A stretch of 64,000 nucleotides of DNA from an uncultured Lachnospiraceae bacterium (GCA_910587895.1 CAJUOE010000039.1:3106-67105), one strand, 5' to 3'. Counted from the first letter of the stretch, positions 8,740 to 17,649 are shown. Numbers and translations: made by a program. Notes: generated by a model from the sequence alone, not told the origin.

Positions 8740-8772
8740 GCGTGCCGTTACATTGATGTTAGGAGGTTGATT

Positions 8773-9687
8773 ATGGTATATGATGTAATTATTCTGGGGA
8801 GCGGGCCTGCGGGATTAAGCGCGGCTGTCTATGCACAGCGCGCACGTTTCCACACACTTATTATAGAAGAAAAACCTTTGAGCGGGGGGCAGATCCTGGA
8901 CACTTATGAGGTAGATAACTATCCGGGCCTTCCGGGAATAACCGGGTTTGAGCTGGGACAGAAATTCCGTACTCATGCGGATCAGTTTGGGGCGGAGTTT
9001 GTGAATGAACAGGTGAAGGAAATTCAGGTTGAGGGCGATAAGAAACTGGTTGTTACAGATAAAGGAAATTATGAGGCGAGGGCTCTGATTCTTGCAACCG
9101 GAGCCAGGCATCGGAAACTCAATGTTCCAGGAGAGGAGAAATTTACCGGAATGGGCGTCTCCTACTGCGCAACCTGCGACGGTGCATTTTTCCGTGGGAA
9201 AGACGTTATGGTTGTTGGCGGCGGCGATGTTGCGCTCGAAGATGCGCTGTTTCTGGCAAGGAGCTGTGAAAAGGTCTTTCTCGTCCATCGGAGGGAAGAG
9301 TTCAGGGGCGCACGGATTTTGCAGGAACGCGTGAAAGAGACAGGGAACATTGAACTCGTGTTGAACTATAACCTGAAAGAGATTCGCGGGGAGGAGCAGG
9401 TATCATCCGCGTTGCTGCGTCACAGCACAGAAGATGCCAAGCGCGAACTTCAGGTACAGGGTATCTTCATCGCAGTTGGGGTTGAGCCGAACACGACGGC
9501 AATCCAGGGTATGGTTGCGCAGGATGAACAGGGGTATATCATTGCCGGGGAAGATACAAGGACAAGTGTGCCGGGAATCTTTGCAGCAGGCGATGTGCGC
9601 ACAAAACAGCTGCGTCAGGTTATCACGGCGGCAGCGGACGGCGCGAACGCGATCACATCCGTAGAGCGCTATCTCAGCACGATTTGA
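8773..9687 (+). CDS. trxB: Thioredoxin-disulfide reductase
   Basis: FAD flavoprotein of 304 residues that reduces thioredoxin with NADPH in the cytoplasm. Seen: FAD-binding GSGPAGLSAAVYAQRA near the N-terminus, the redox-active CATC in SYCATCDGAFF (about residue 135), the NADPH-binding VVGGGDVALEDALFLA, and the C-terminal FAD motif GIFAAGDVR. Length is standard for low-molecular-weight TrxR. The ATG at 8773 is preceded by TTAGGAGGTTGATT; upstream in-frame ATGs lack this and would add about 60 unrelated residues. No thioredoxin gene is adjacent. Divergent from the YjfB-like gene. Confidence 0.95.
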   Translation: MVYDVIILGSGPAGLSAAVYAQRARFHTLIIEEKPLSGGQILDTYEVDNYPGLPGITGFELGQKFRTHADQFGAEFVNEQVKEIQVEGDKKLVVTDKGNYEARALILATGARHRKLNVPGEEKFTGMGVSYCATCDGAFFRGKDVMVVGGGDVALEDALFLARSCEKVFLVHRREEFRGARILQERVKETGNIELVLNYNLKEIRGEEQVSSALLRHSTEDAKRELQVQGIFIAVGVEPNTTAIQGMVAQDEQGYIIAGEDTRTSVPGIFAAGDVRTKQLRQVITAAADGANAITSVERYLSTI

Positions 9688-9778
9688 TGGTTGCGGATTA
9701 TCTGGATATCATGGGAATAAAAACGCTATGAACAATAATCGGGGGCATTATTGATATAAATTTGTAACATATTAATGG

Positions 9779-9807
9779 TTGACATATGGTATACCCTTTG
9801 CTATAAT
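9779..9807 (+). promoter_or_regulatory. Perfect-consensus sigma-A promoter
   Basis: TTGACA at 9779-9784, exactly 17 bp, TATAAT at 9802-9807. It drives the SH3-NlpC/P60 gene with an 80-nt leader. It is the strongest-looking promoter in the window. Confidence 0.9.
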
Positions 9808-9813
9808 TATCCC

Positions 9814-9830
9814 TGTAATAAAATTGTAAC
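9814..9830 (+). promoter_or_regulatory. Candidate WalR (YycF) binding site
   Basis: TGTAAT-N5-TGTAAC matches the WalR consensus TGTWAH-N5-TGTWAH. It sits at the expected transcription start, 7 bp past the -10 element. Isolated TGTAAC half-sites occur at 9763 and 9854. WalR is known to control cell-wall hydrolase genes in Firmicutes, which fits the downstream NlpC/P60 gene. The position over +1 would suit repression. Confidence 0.55.
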
Positions 9831-9888
9831 AAATGAGAAATTCCGACAGGAATTTGTAACAATAAACAGGATAAAAATGGAGGGTAAG

Positions 9889-11088
9889 ATGAACAGAAAT
9901 TCAATCAGAAGAGCAACTACATGTTGCCTGACCGCAGCAGTTGTATTGTCTAGCAGTTCGTTTGTAACAAATGCAGCAAATGCAGGCGTAGGAAGCCTGA
10001 TTTCGGCGAATCAGGTTGAAGTACAGGTTGGAAACGAGATAAGCTCTACCGCCGGTGTTTCAGGAACAATCGCCAAATCTCTGGGGAAGAAATCAGATTC
10101 CGCTCAGGTAGCGCAGAACGAGAAGGCAGTTGTAAAATCTGAATATGATGATATAGCAATCGCTCAGGTAGATAATTACGTAAATGTCCGTTCAACCGCA
10201 GGTGAGGACGGAGAGGTACTTGGAAAATTATATAACGATTCTGCATGTACGGTTCTTGGAACCGAGGGTGACTGGTACAAGATTCACTCCGGTGATGTGG
10301 AAGGCTACATAAAAGCAGAATTCCTGGAAGTTGGAAATGCTGAACTGGCAAAATCCGTTGGACGCCGTGTGGCAGATGTCAAGACGGATTCCCTGAATGT
10401 TCGTTCAGATGCGAATACAGATTCAGAGGTTCTTGGACAGGTTCCGGAAGGTGAGGAGCTTTCCGTAGTAGAAGAGAAGGACGGCTGGGTAAAGGTTTCC
10501 ATCGAGGAAGGCGAAGGCTGGGTTTCCAGTGAGTTCGTTGATTGCAGTACCCACTATATTGTTGCAGAGTCCAAGGAAGCAGAAGAGGCTCGCCTGAAGA
10601 AAGAAGAAGAAGAGAGAAAAGCAGCAGAAGAGGCAGCAGCGGCAGCAGCAAGAAGGGCATCCGGTAGTTCCTCAAGATCCGCTGGTTCTTCCAGCTCCGG
10701 CGGCAGTGCAGCACCGAGCAGAAGCTACAATCCGCCAAGCGGCGGCAATGGACAGGCAGTTGCAAATTATGCCTGCCAGTTCGTAGGTAACCCGTATGTA
10801 TACGGTGGGACAAGCCTTACAAATGGAGCAGATTGTTCTGGATTTGTTATGAGTGTTTACGCAGCATTTGGCGTAGGACTTCCCCATTCCTCCAGCGCCC
10901 TTGCAGGTGTTGGCTATGGAGTTGACCCGGGCGCAATGCAGCCGGGAGATATCGTTTGCTACAGCGGACATGTTGGAATTTATGTAGGAAATAACACGAT
11001 TGTCCATGCAAGTACCGAGGCAACAGGAATTAAATACACCTCTCCTGCAAACTATCGTGCAATTGTAGCAGTAAGAAGAATTTTTTAA
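9889..11088 (+). CDS. Secreted SH3-domain NlpC/P60 cell-wall hydrolase
   Basis: Exported protein of 399 residues predicted to cut peptide cross-links of peptidoglycan (D-Glu-diaminoacid endopeptidase activity is typical of the family). Signal peptide at residues 1-29 (AAVVLSSSSFVTNAANA). Two bacterial SH3 domains with the VNVRS and LNVRS signatures lie at about 85-150 and 160-225 and should bind the wall. A charged KKEEEERKAAEEAAAAAAR helix and a Ser/Gly-rich linker follow. The C-terminal NlpC/P60 domain has catalytic Cys in GADCSGFVMSVY and His in GHVGIYVG. I chose the ATG at 9889 (GGAGGGTAAG upstream) because the signal peptide starts there. Monocistronic, between a strong promoter and terminator. 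Confidence 0.94.
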   Translation: MNRNSIRRATTCCLTAAVVLSSSSFVTNAANAGVGSLISANQVEVQVGNEISSTAGVSGTIAKSLGKKSDSAQVAQNEKAVVKSEYDDIAIAQVDNYVNVRSTAGEDGEVLGKLYNDSACTVLGTEGDWYKIHSGDVEGYIKAEFLEVGNAELAKSVGRRVADVKTDSLNVRSDANTDSEVLGQVPEGEELSVVEEKDGWVKVSIEEGEGWVSSEFVDCSTHYIVAESKEAEEARLKKEEEERKAAEEAAAAAARRASGSSSRSAGSSSSGGSAAPSRSYNPPSGGNGQAVANYACQFVGNPYVYGGTSLTNGADCSGFVMSVYAAFGVGLPHSSSALAGVGYGVDPGAMQPGDIVCYSGHVGIYVGNNTIVHASTEATGIKYTSPANYRAIVAVRRIF

Positions 11089-11105
11089 GGAAATGTAAAC
11101 GAAAG

Positions 11106-11145
11106 ATAACCGGATTACAGTTAAGCTGTAATCCGGTTATTTTTA
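11106..11145 (+). terminator. Terminator of the NlpC/P60 gene
   Basis: Perfect 15-bp hairpin ATAACCGGATTACAG / CTGTAATCCGGTTAT with loop TTAAG, followed by TTTTAT. Confidence 0.93.
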
Positions 11146-11371
11146 TCTTACAGGAAGAACCTTGTCATGCGAAAGAAGGAAAGCGCCTTCCTGTGAGAAA
11201 AAATATAAAATAGCGTCTACAGGACGTATTTTGCGAAATTGTTACACAATTCATACTTTTTCGACAAAGATTCTTTTCCATAAAATACAAAAATGATTTG
11301 ACAAAAAACGACTTTAACAAAATGCACAAAATCTTTGGGCTGACATAAAATTACAGGATTTGACGTAAAAG

Positions 11372-11443
11372 TTATCCACAAAATATTTGCCTGTAAAAAA
11401 CCAGAATTTTGAGTTATACACGAAGTTATCAACGTTATCCACA
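11372..11443 (+). other. Cluster of DnaA-box-like 9-mers
   Basis: Two perfect TTATCCACA boxes (11372-11380 and 11435-11443) and two near matches, TTATACACG (11414-11422) and TTATCAACG (11426-11434), all in the same direction within 72 bp. The last two are directly adjacent, and the third from the end starts 12 bp before its neighbour. They lie in a 620-bp gene-free AT-rich stretch (11146-11769). No dnaA, dnaN or rpmH is nearby, so this is not clearly the replication origin; a DnaA-titrating or DnaA-regulated site is possible. The rest of the gap contains two promoters and many TTTGACA-like and GACAAAA runs. Confidence 0.6.
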
Positions 11444-11546
11444 AAAAATACGACAAAAAGCGAGTTTACATAGTAAATGAATCAAAACATGTGTTTTGTG
11501 GAGTTGTAATAAATTTGACATTTCAGGAAAAAAATGGGGAAAAGAA

Positions 11547-11575
11547 TTGACAATCAAAAAAACAAAAAATATTAT
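11547..11575 (+). promoter_or_regulatory. Candidate upstream promoter of the wecG/tagA-like gene
   Basis: TTGACA at 11547-11552, 17-bp A-rich spacer, TATTAT at 11570-11575. It lies about 100 bp downstream of the DnaA-box cluster. Confidence 0.45.
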
Positions 11576-11616
11576 TTCCATTACAAAAATGTCTGTCAAT
11601 TATTCAAAAACGGTAG

Positions 11617-11645
11617 TTGAAAAAAATTCCTTTATTTGGTATACT
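11617..11645 (+). promoter_or_regulatory. Candidate proximal promoter of the wecG/tagA-like gene
   Basis: TTGAAA at 11617-11622, 17-bp spacer, TATACT at 11640-11645, leaving a leader of about 118 nt. Confidence 0.5.
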
Positions 11646-11769
11646 TCTAAAATAGTTTGTATTTATGTCTTATAATATGTCTTAATGTGACAGCCCCCAT
11701 TCAGGTAAAAATTATATTGATGTCTGGTATGACAAATATTCATCAGTAAATGGAAGAGTATGGTGTAGT

Positions 11770-12462
11770 ATGGTGAAAAAGTTAGAAATCCTCGGCATAA
11801 AACTTAATAATTATACCGTTCGGGAAGCGATGCTTAAAATTGAGGTGTGTTGGAATAATACCATTATGAGTACCGTGGAAACCATTTCGATGGACACGCT
11901 GGTTAAGGCGCAGTCAGATGAATTGGTAAAAAGCTGCATAGAAAATCTGGATTTGGCAATTATTTGTGATAAAGAGATTTTGAAAGCGGCAGGGCTTGTC
12001 TCAACGCAGCGCATGAAAGAGACGGTGGAAAATGAATTTATGAAGGAATTTCTGAGGCGTGCCGTGCGCAACCGGCGTACCGTTTATCTTCTGGGGGAGA
12101 CAGAGGAGCAGATTGAACTGCTGCGGGAATTTCTGGATGAGAAGTATGAGAGAATCAAGATTGCAGGCATATATGCATTATCTGCGTGCAATGGGGATTA
12201 TGATACCGTTATCAATGAGATTAATATTGCCACGCCGGATGCGATTCTTTCGGTAATTCCTACGCCGGAACAGGAGTATTTTCTGAAAGAGCACAAGGAA
12301 AAGCTCAACGCCAAGATATGGTATGGCCTGGGCGGGGATTTTGCGGGCAGGCAGGGAAAATCCGAGGTGGCAGGTTTTGCCCGGAAACTGATACAGAAAG
12401 GAATTTTGCATACGCGGCTGATGCGTTATAAAAAAAGCGACGGTGAGGAAGGAAATGAATAA
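11770..12462 (+). CDS. WecG/TagA/CpsF family glycosyltransferase
   Basis: Protein of 230 residues of glycosyltransferase family 26. TagA adds ManNAc to lipid-linked GlcNAc in wall teichoic acid synthesis, and WecG adds ManNAcA in enterobacterial common antigen. Seen: ILGIKLNNYTVREAM at the N-terminus, MSTVETISMDTLVKA, LAIICDKEILKAAG, VYLLGETEEQIELLREFL and GLGGDFAGRQGKSEVAG. The usual (N/T)P-containing active-site strand is somewhat divergent. The ATG at 11770 lacks a strong ribosome site, so the start is less certain. It overlaps the following YitT-family gene and probably shares its transcript. No other teichoic acid genes are in the window. Confidence 0.8.
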   Translation: MVKKLEILGIKLNNYTVREAMLKIEVCWNNTIMSTVETISMDTLVKAQSDELVKSCIENLDLAIICDKEILKAAGLVSTQRMKETVENEFMKEFLRRAVRNRRTVYLLGETEEQIELLREFLDEKYERIKIAGIYALSACNGDYDTVINEINIATPDAILSVIPTPEQEYFLKEHKEKLNAKIWYGLGGDFAGRQGKSEVAGFARKLIQKGILHTRLMRYKKSDGEEGNE

Positions 12463-13330
12463 AGTTTCTGTGAATAAAAGGAATCCTGTGGTGTTGTATC
12501 TGGCGATTATCGCCGGCACAGGGGTTTTGGCGTTTGCCATCAAATGTATTTTTGATCCGGTAGGTCTTGTTACAGGGGGATTTACCGGTATTGCAATTTT
12601 GCTGAAAAAACTGACGGAATTTTTCTACGCGGGAGGCATACCGCTCTGGTTTGCCAATCTTGCCCTGAATATTCCATTTTTTATTATTGCCTTGTGGCTG
12701 AAAGGAAAGCGCTTCATCTGGAGGACCGGGTTTGCCACAGCGCTGCTCTCGGTATGGCTGTATGTGATACCGGAGATAGATTTCGTCGATGGAGATTATA
12801 TCCTGGCCGCCATTTTTGGCGGCGTGCTCGTGGGCGTTGCCATGGGAATGATTCTCTGGGCGGAGGCGACCACCGGCGGTACGGAGATGGTGGCGGTGCT
12901 CATGCAGGGGTGGCTCAGGCATTATTCGGTAGCGCAGATTATGCAGGTGTTGGACGGGCTTATCGTAATCGTCGGCATGTATGTGTTTGGCCTGCGCCCT
13001 TCCATGTATGCAATTGTGGCGATTTTTATTTCATCGAAAGTGATGGATAATATTTTGGAGGGTGTGAAATTTTCCAAGGCCGCATATATTATTACAGATT
13101 CCTATGAGGAAATTGCAAAGAGGGTGATGGAGGAACTGGAGCGCGGGGTGACCGGAATGGAGGCGCATGGAATGTATTCCGGCGATAAGAAATGCGTGCT
13201 GTACTGCGTGGTGTCCAAGAAAGAGATTGTCCGTTTGAAGGAGCTTGTGCATCAGGTAGACAAGGATGCGTTTGTGGTCGTTGGTGATGTGAGGGAAGTG
13301 CTGGGTGAAGGGTTTGTATACTATGCCTAA
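12455..13330 (+). CDS. YitT family membrane protein (DUF161/DUF2179)
   Basis: Protein of 291 residues with five to six membrane segments (residues 10-180), then a C-terminal cytoplasmic DUF2179 domain (about 215-285; YIITDSYEEIAKRVMEEL, RGVTGMEAHGMYSG, VDKDAFVVVGDVREVLGEGF). The motif DPVGLVTGGFTGIAILLKK is characteristic of the family. Transport activity is often assumed but the substrate is unknown. The ATG at 12455 was preferred over the GTG at 12443 because GAGGAAGG sits at the right distance; it overlaps the glycosyltransferase stop by a few bases, suggesting coupling. Confidence 0.9.
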   Translation: MNKVSVNKRNPVVLYLAIIAGTGVLAFAIKCIFDPVGLVTGGFTGIAILLKKLTEFFYAGGIPLWFANLALNIPFFIIALWLKGKRFIWRTGFATALLSVWLYVIPEIDFVDGDYILAAIFGGVLVGVAMGMILWAEATTGGTEMVAVLMQGWLRHYSVAQIMQVLDGLIVIVGMYVFGLRPSMYAIVAIFISSKVMDNILEGVKFSKAAYIITDSYEEIAKRVMEELERGVTGMEAHGMYSGDKKCVLYCVVSKKEIVRLKELVHQVDKDAFVVVGDVREVLGEGFVYYA

Positions 13331-13553
13331 GACAAAAAATCTTATATTTCGAAAAATAATTGAGGAAATGCATAAAAAAATGATATTTTCCTCTTTATTT
13401 TTTTGTGCTTTTGCATTAAAATATAAATTAGGTTATTTTTTTGCTGGAAAATAGGAGAAATATAATTTGTGAAAGTTGCATAGTCATAATGTACAAGTGT
13501 GTGAGTGAAAGCAGTAGGAGTAAGAGACAGAAAAAGGAAAGGGAGTGCATAAA

Positions 13554-14642
13554 ATGATTTCAAATCAGATACTTCAGAATACGATTGATGGTTTAAAAGG
13601 TATTACCAGAATTGATTTGTGTATTATTGATACGGAGGGGAAAGTTCTGGCGACAACTTTTCAGGATACGGATAATTATGTCACAGCAGCGCTTACCTTC
13701 GTTGATTCACCGGCAGACAGCCAGGTCTTTCTGGGATGCCAGTTTTTTAAAGTATTTGATGAGCACCAGTTAGAATATGTTCTGCTCGCCAACGGTGACA
13801 GTGATGATGTATTTATGGTGGGGAAAATTGCAAGTTTCCAGCTCCAGAATTTGCTGGTAGCGTACAAGGAGCGTTTCGATAAAGACAATTTTGTGAAAAA
13901 TCTTTTGCTGGATAATCTTTTGCTGGTGGATATTTATAACCGCGCCAAGAAACTTCACATTGACACAGAAGCACGCAGAGTCGTATTTATCATAGAGACC
14001 GCCCTGGAGAAAGACGGCAATGAAATGGAGAAAGTTCGCGGGCTGCTGGGCAGCAAATCCAGAGATTTCATTACAGCGGTAGATGAGAAAAACATCATCG
14101 TTGTCAAAGAAGTGCTGGAAAATGAAGGATACGACGATTTAAACAAAACGGCAGAGATGATTTTGAATATGTTCCATGGCAGCGATAATCAGGAAATCCA
14201 CATTGCCTATGGAACGATTGTAAATGAGATCAAGGAGGTCTCAAGGTCTTATAAAGAAGCGCGCATGGCGCTGGACGTTGGCAAGATTTTCTTTGAGGAG
14301 CACCGGATTATTGCGTATTCCACGCTGGGTATCGGACGTTTGATTTATCAGCTGCCGATTCCGCTGTGTAAAATGTTTATCAAAGAAATTTTTGATGGGA
14401 AGTCGCCGGATGAATTTGACGATGAGACGCTTACCACCATCAATAAGTTTTTTGAGAACAGCCTCAATGTATCGGAGACGTCCAGACAGCTCTACATCCA
14501 CCGCAATACGCTTGTCTACCGGTTGGACAAATTACAGAAGAGTACGGGACTTGATTTGCGTATCTTTGAGGACGCCATTACTTTTAAGATTGCATTGATG
14601 GTAGTAAAATATATGAAATATATGGAGTCTTTGGATTATTAG
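13554..14642 (+). CDS. CdaR/PucR-like transcriptional regulator
   Basis: Regulator of 362 residues. The N-terminal about 130 residues form a small-molecule sensor-like region similar to the sugar-diacid recognition domain (ISNQILQNTIDGLKG, DLCIIDTEGKVLATTF). The middle (about 140-280) resembles the GGDEF-like linker of CdaR/PucR proteins. The C-terminal PucR helix-turn-helix is clear (FFENSLNVSETSRQLYIHR followed by NTLVYRLDKLQKSTG). Such proteins activate genes for glycerate, purine or other small-molecule catabolism. The ligand and targets cannot be read from this context, as the neighbours are cell-division genes. The ATG at 13554 follows AAAGGGAG. A TATAAT near 13470 may be its -10 element. 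Confidence 0.85.
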   Translation: MISNQILQNTIDGLKGITRIDLCIIDTEGKVLATTFQDTDNYVTAALTFVDSPADSQVFLGCQFFKVFDEHQLEYVLLANGDSDDVFMVGKIASFQLQNLLVAYKERFDKDNFVKNLLLDNLLLVDIYNRAKKLHIDTEARRVVFIIETALEKDGNEMEKVRGLLGSKSRDFITAVDEKNIIVVKEVLENEGYDDLNKTAEMILNMFHGSDNQEIHIAYGTIVNEIKEVSRSYKEARMALDVGKIFFEEHRIIAYSTLGIGRLIYQLPIPLCKMFIKEIFDGKSPDEFDDETLTTINKFFENSLNVSETSRQLYIHRNTLVYRLDKLQKSTGLDLRIFEDAITFKIALMVVKYMKYMESLDY

Positions 14643-14656
14643 ATTAGGAGGCCTAT

Positions 14657-15340
14657 ATGATAAAACTTGAAAATGTCAGCAAAGCATATGCGGCGGGAAT
14701 ACCGGCGTTGAATGACGTCAGCCTGCATATCGAGACAGGGGAGTTTGTCTTTGTGGTTGGGGACAGCGGTTCCGGAAAGTCCACATTGATTAAGCTGCTT
14801 TTAAAGGAACTTGAGCCTACGAGCGGCAGCATCATCATCAATGGACAGAAACTTGGCAATATCCGCCATCGGGATATACCGCGGTTTCGCAGGAACCTTG
14901 GAGTTGTATTTCAGGACTTCCGCCTGCTCAAAGACAGGAATGTATATGAGAATGTAGCCTTTGCCCAGCGCGTCATCGGAATGCCGGTGAAGAGTATGCG
15001 CCGGAAGGTGCCGGCGGTGCTTTCCATGGTAGGGCTTGCGGCAAAATATAAATCTTATCCCAGACAGATTTCCGGTGGGGAACAGCAGCGTGTGGCAATT
15101 GCGCGGGCGCTTGTAAATGAACCGAAAATCCTGCTTGCAGACGAGCCTACCGGGAACCTTGACGCTAACAATGCCTGGGATATTATGAAACTGCTGGATG
15201 AGATCAATCAGAGAGGGACGACGGTTTTGGTTGTTACGCATAATCTGGACATTGTCAAGACCATGAAGAAACGTGTCATTACAATGAAGAAAGGCGTTGT
15301 CGTCAGTGACGAGCGGATGGGTGATGACAATGAGGATTAG
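14657..15340 (+). CDS. ftsE: Cell division ATP-binding protein FtsE
   Basis: ABC-type ATPase of 227 residues that powers the FtsX membrane protein, which in Gram-positives activates peptidoglycan hydrolases and affects sporulation entry. All motifs are visible: Walker A GDSGSGKST, Q-loop VVFQDFRLL, signature ISGGEQQRVAIARAL, Walker B ILLADEPTGNLD and the switch His in VVTHN. The ATG follows TTAGGAGGCC. Its stop overlaps the ftsX start, and the order ftsE-ftsX-S41 protease is a common clostridial arrangement. Confidence 0.97.
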   Translation: MIKLENVSKAYAAGIPALNDVSLHIETGEFVFVVGDSGSGKSTLIKLLLKELEPTSGSIIINGQKLGNIRHRDIPRFRRNLGVVFQDFRLLKDRNVYENVAFAQRVIGMPVKSMRRKVPAVLSMVGLAAKYKSYPRQISGGEQQRVAIARALVNEPKILLADEPTGNLDANNAWDIMKLLDEINQRGTTVLVVTHNLDIVKTMKKRVITMKKGVVVSDERMGDDNED

Positions 15341-16238
15341 TACATTTTTTTATACGCTCAGACAGGGCGCCAAAAATATCTGGAAAAATAAAATGTTTTC
15401 CCTTGCCTCCATTGCAACGATGTCAGCCTGTATCTTTCTGTTCGGGGTATTTTATTCTGTGGTGGTCAATTTTCAGAGCGTTGTGCAGGAAGTGGAATCC
15501 GGCGTGGCAGTTACCGTATTTTTTGTAGACGGTACGTCCCAGGAGCAGATAGATGAGATCGGCGAACAGATCAGCAAGCGCGCGGAAGTATCGAAGAAAG
15601 TATTTATTTCTGCGGAGCAGGCCTGGGCGGAATTTCAGAAAATTTATTTTGAGGGAGCTGAGGACATGGCGGAAGGATTTACGAATGATAATCCGCTGGC
15701 AAACTCGGCACATTATGAAGTTTATATGAACGACATTTCCATGCAGGAAGCGTTGGTTACATATCTGGGGTCTCTGGATGGAGTAAAGGAAGTCAAGAGT
15801 TCTGATATTGCGGCAAACACATTGACGGATTTTAACCGTCTGATTGGTTATGTTTCTGCGGGAATCATCCTGATTCTTTTGTGTGTGGCAATTTTTTTGA
15901 TTAGCAACACGGTTATGATTGGAATCGCAGTCCGGCGGGAAGAGATTGCGATTATGAAACTGATTGGAGCAACGGATTATTTCGTGCGCGCGCCCTTCAT
16001 TGTAGAGGGAATCCTGATTGGGATTATTGGCTCGGCGCTGCCGCTTACGGTGCTTTATTTCATGTACCGCAGAATTATCTTTTATGTGGCAGAGAAGTTC
16101 CGATGGCTCAGTAGTATGCTGGAATTCCTTCCGGTAGATAAAGTGTTTGCAACCCTGGTTCCGGTCGGCTTGATTCTGGGCGTCGGGATTGGATTTGTAG
16201 GCAGCAGCCTGACGATACGCAAACATCTCAGAGTGTAA
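15330..16238 (+). CDS. ftsX: Cell division protein FtsX
   Basis: Membrane protein of 302 residues, partner of FtsE. Topology fits the family: a cytoplasmic N-terminus (RISTFFYTLRQGAKNIWKNK), a first membrane segment at about 22-45, a large extracellular loop of roughly 120 residues, then three segments in the C-terminal half, with the conserved AVRREEIAIMKLIGATDYFVR before the third. The extracellular loop is where hydrolases dock in other species. I prefer the ATG at 15330 (GGATGG upstream) to the ATG at 15324. The start overlaps the last codons of ftsE, indicating translational coupling. Confidence 0.95.
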   Translation: MRISTFFYTLRQGAKNIWKNKMFSLASIATMSACIFLFGVFYSVVVNFQSVVQEVESGVAVTVFFVDGTSQEQIDEIGEQISKRAEVSKKVFISAEQAWAEFQKIYFEGAEDMAEGFTNDNPLANSAHYEVYMNDISMQEALVTYLGSLDGVKEVKSSDIAANTLTDFNRLIGYVSAGIILILLCVAIFLISNTVMIGIAVRREEIAIMKLIGATDYFVRAPFIVEGILIGIIGSALPLTVLYFMYRRIIFYVAEKFRWLSSMLEFLPVDKVFATLVPVGLILGVGIGFVGSSLTIRKHLRV

Positions 16239-16278
16239 CGATGGCAGATGAAATAATGACATAGGAAAGAGGGATAAA

Positions 16279-17625
16279 ATGGAAAAGCAATCGAATGAGT
16301 CGCAGGAACTGGATTCCCAGAAACAGTTTGGAGAAGAGTACGCCCGCATAATAAAAGAACGCTATAGTGATCCGGATGCGTTTTTGCCGAAAAAGAAAGG
16401 CCTGGGATTTGGCTCAGGTATTTTGATTGGAAGCATCTGTACGATGCTGGTAATTTTCGTCGTGTTTGTCGGTGGTTATACCATTGTGAATACTATGGGT
16501 TCCTCGATTGACAAGGATTCAAATGACGAGAAATCGTTAAAAGAAGAGCTGGTCGATGATTCCTTCGAGAAAAAAGTGACGGAGCTGTCCAAGCTCATAG
16601 ACCAGTATTATTATGAAGAAATTGATAAGAATGCCCTCGTGGAGGGCATGTACGCCGGAATGGCGGAGGGGCTGGGAGACCCTTATTCCGCATATTTTTC
16701 TGCGGAGGAGTATGCCTCCTTCAATGAAAGCACGACAGGCGTTTATTGTGGAATCGGCACGGTGCTGACCCAGGATGTGAAGACGAATGTGGTGACAATC
16801 CTGCATGTCTATCCGGAAACTCCGGCGGAGGAATCAGGAATTAAGGATGGGGATATTATTGTTAAGGTGGACGATATTGCGGGGGACAGCATGGAGCTGT
16901 CTGAACTCTCAAACCATATCAAGGGGGAAGAGGGCACGAAAGTCCACATAGAGGTCATGCGCCAGGGAGAGAGTGACCACCTGGGATTTGACGTGGAGCG
17001 CAGGAAGATTGAGGTGCCTACGGTTGAGTACCAGATGCTGGAAGGCAAGGTTGGGCTTGTCCGCATTACCGAGTTCTCCAATGGCACGCCGGAGCAATTT
17101 GACAAGGCAATCAGGGAATTGCAGGAGCAGGGAATGGTTTCGATGATTGTGGATTTGCGCGATAATCCGGGAGGCGTGCTCCAGTCAGTATGCGAAATGC
17201 TAGACAAGATTTTGCCGGAGGGATTGCTGGTATACACGGAAGACAAATATGGAAACCGCTCCGATTATAAATCGGATAAGGACTGCATGGACATTCCGAT
17301 GGCTGTTTTGATCAATGGAAACAGCGCAAGCGCCTCTGAGATTTTTGCGGGTGCGGTTAAGGATTACGAATACGGAACGCTGATTGGGACGACGTCGTTC
17401 GGAAAAGGAATTGTGCAGACGATTATCCCGCTCAAAGACGGCAGCGCAATAAAGCTTACGATGGCGAAATATTTTACGCCCAAAGGAAATTATATCCATG
17501 AGGCAGGCATTTCCCCGGATATTGAGCTGGAGTACGAATATTTGAACGAGGATGACGAGACATACGATCCCATGCACGACAATCAGGTGCTGAAAGCCCT
17601 GGAGGTTCTCGGCGGGGAAAAATGA
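16279..17625 (+). CDS. C-terminal processing peptidase (S41 family, CtpA/CtpB-like)
   Basis: Membrane-anchored serine protease of 448 residues. One membrane segment at about 47-70, an N-terminal helical region, a PDZ domain at about 150-240 (GIGTVLTQDVKT... SGIKDGDIIVKVDD), then the S41 catalytic core with Ser in NGNSASASEIFAGAV and Lys about 25 residues later in TSFGKGIVQT. In Bacillus, CtpB cleaves SpoIVFA during spore development and CtpA-like enzymes act at the wall; linkage to ftsEX suggests a division or wall role here. The ATG at 16279 follows AGAGGGATAAA. Third gene of the ftsEX operon. Confidence 0.93.
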   Translation: MEKQSNESQELDSQKQFGEEYARIIKERYSDPDAFLPKKKGLGFGSGILIGSICTMLVIFVVFVGGYTIVNTMGSSIDKDSNDEKSLKEELVDDSFEKKVTELSKLIDQYYYEEIDKNALVEGMYAGMAEGLGDPYSAYFSAEEYASFNESTTGVYCGIGTVLTQDVKTNVVTILHVYPETPAEESGIKDGDIIVKVDDIAGDSMELSELSNHIKGEEGTKVHIEVMRQGESDHLGFDVERRKIEVPTVEYQMLEGKVGLVRITEFSNGTPEQFDKAIRELQEQGMVSMIVDLRDNPGGVLQSVCEMLDKILPEGLLVYTEDKYGNRSDYKSDKDCMDIPMAVLINGNSASASEIFAGAVKDYEYGTLIGTTSFGKGIVQTIIPLKDGSAIKLTMAKYFTPKGNYIHEAGISPDIELEYEYLNEDDETYDPMHDNQVLKALEVLGGEK

Positions 17626-17649
17626 TATTTATTCCCGCGAGGTTTTTGA

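Noticed and set aside
8593..8772. N-terminal extension of thioredoxin reductase by 60 residues
   Set aside because: The extra residues do not match the family, and a strong ribosome site lies directly before the internal ATG at 8773.
11341..11450. Replication origin (oriC)
   Set aside because: DnaA boxes and AT-rich DNA are present, but dnaA, dnaN, rpmH and a clear skew switch are not seen. I kept it only as a DnaA-box cluster.
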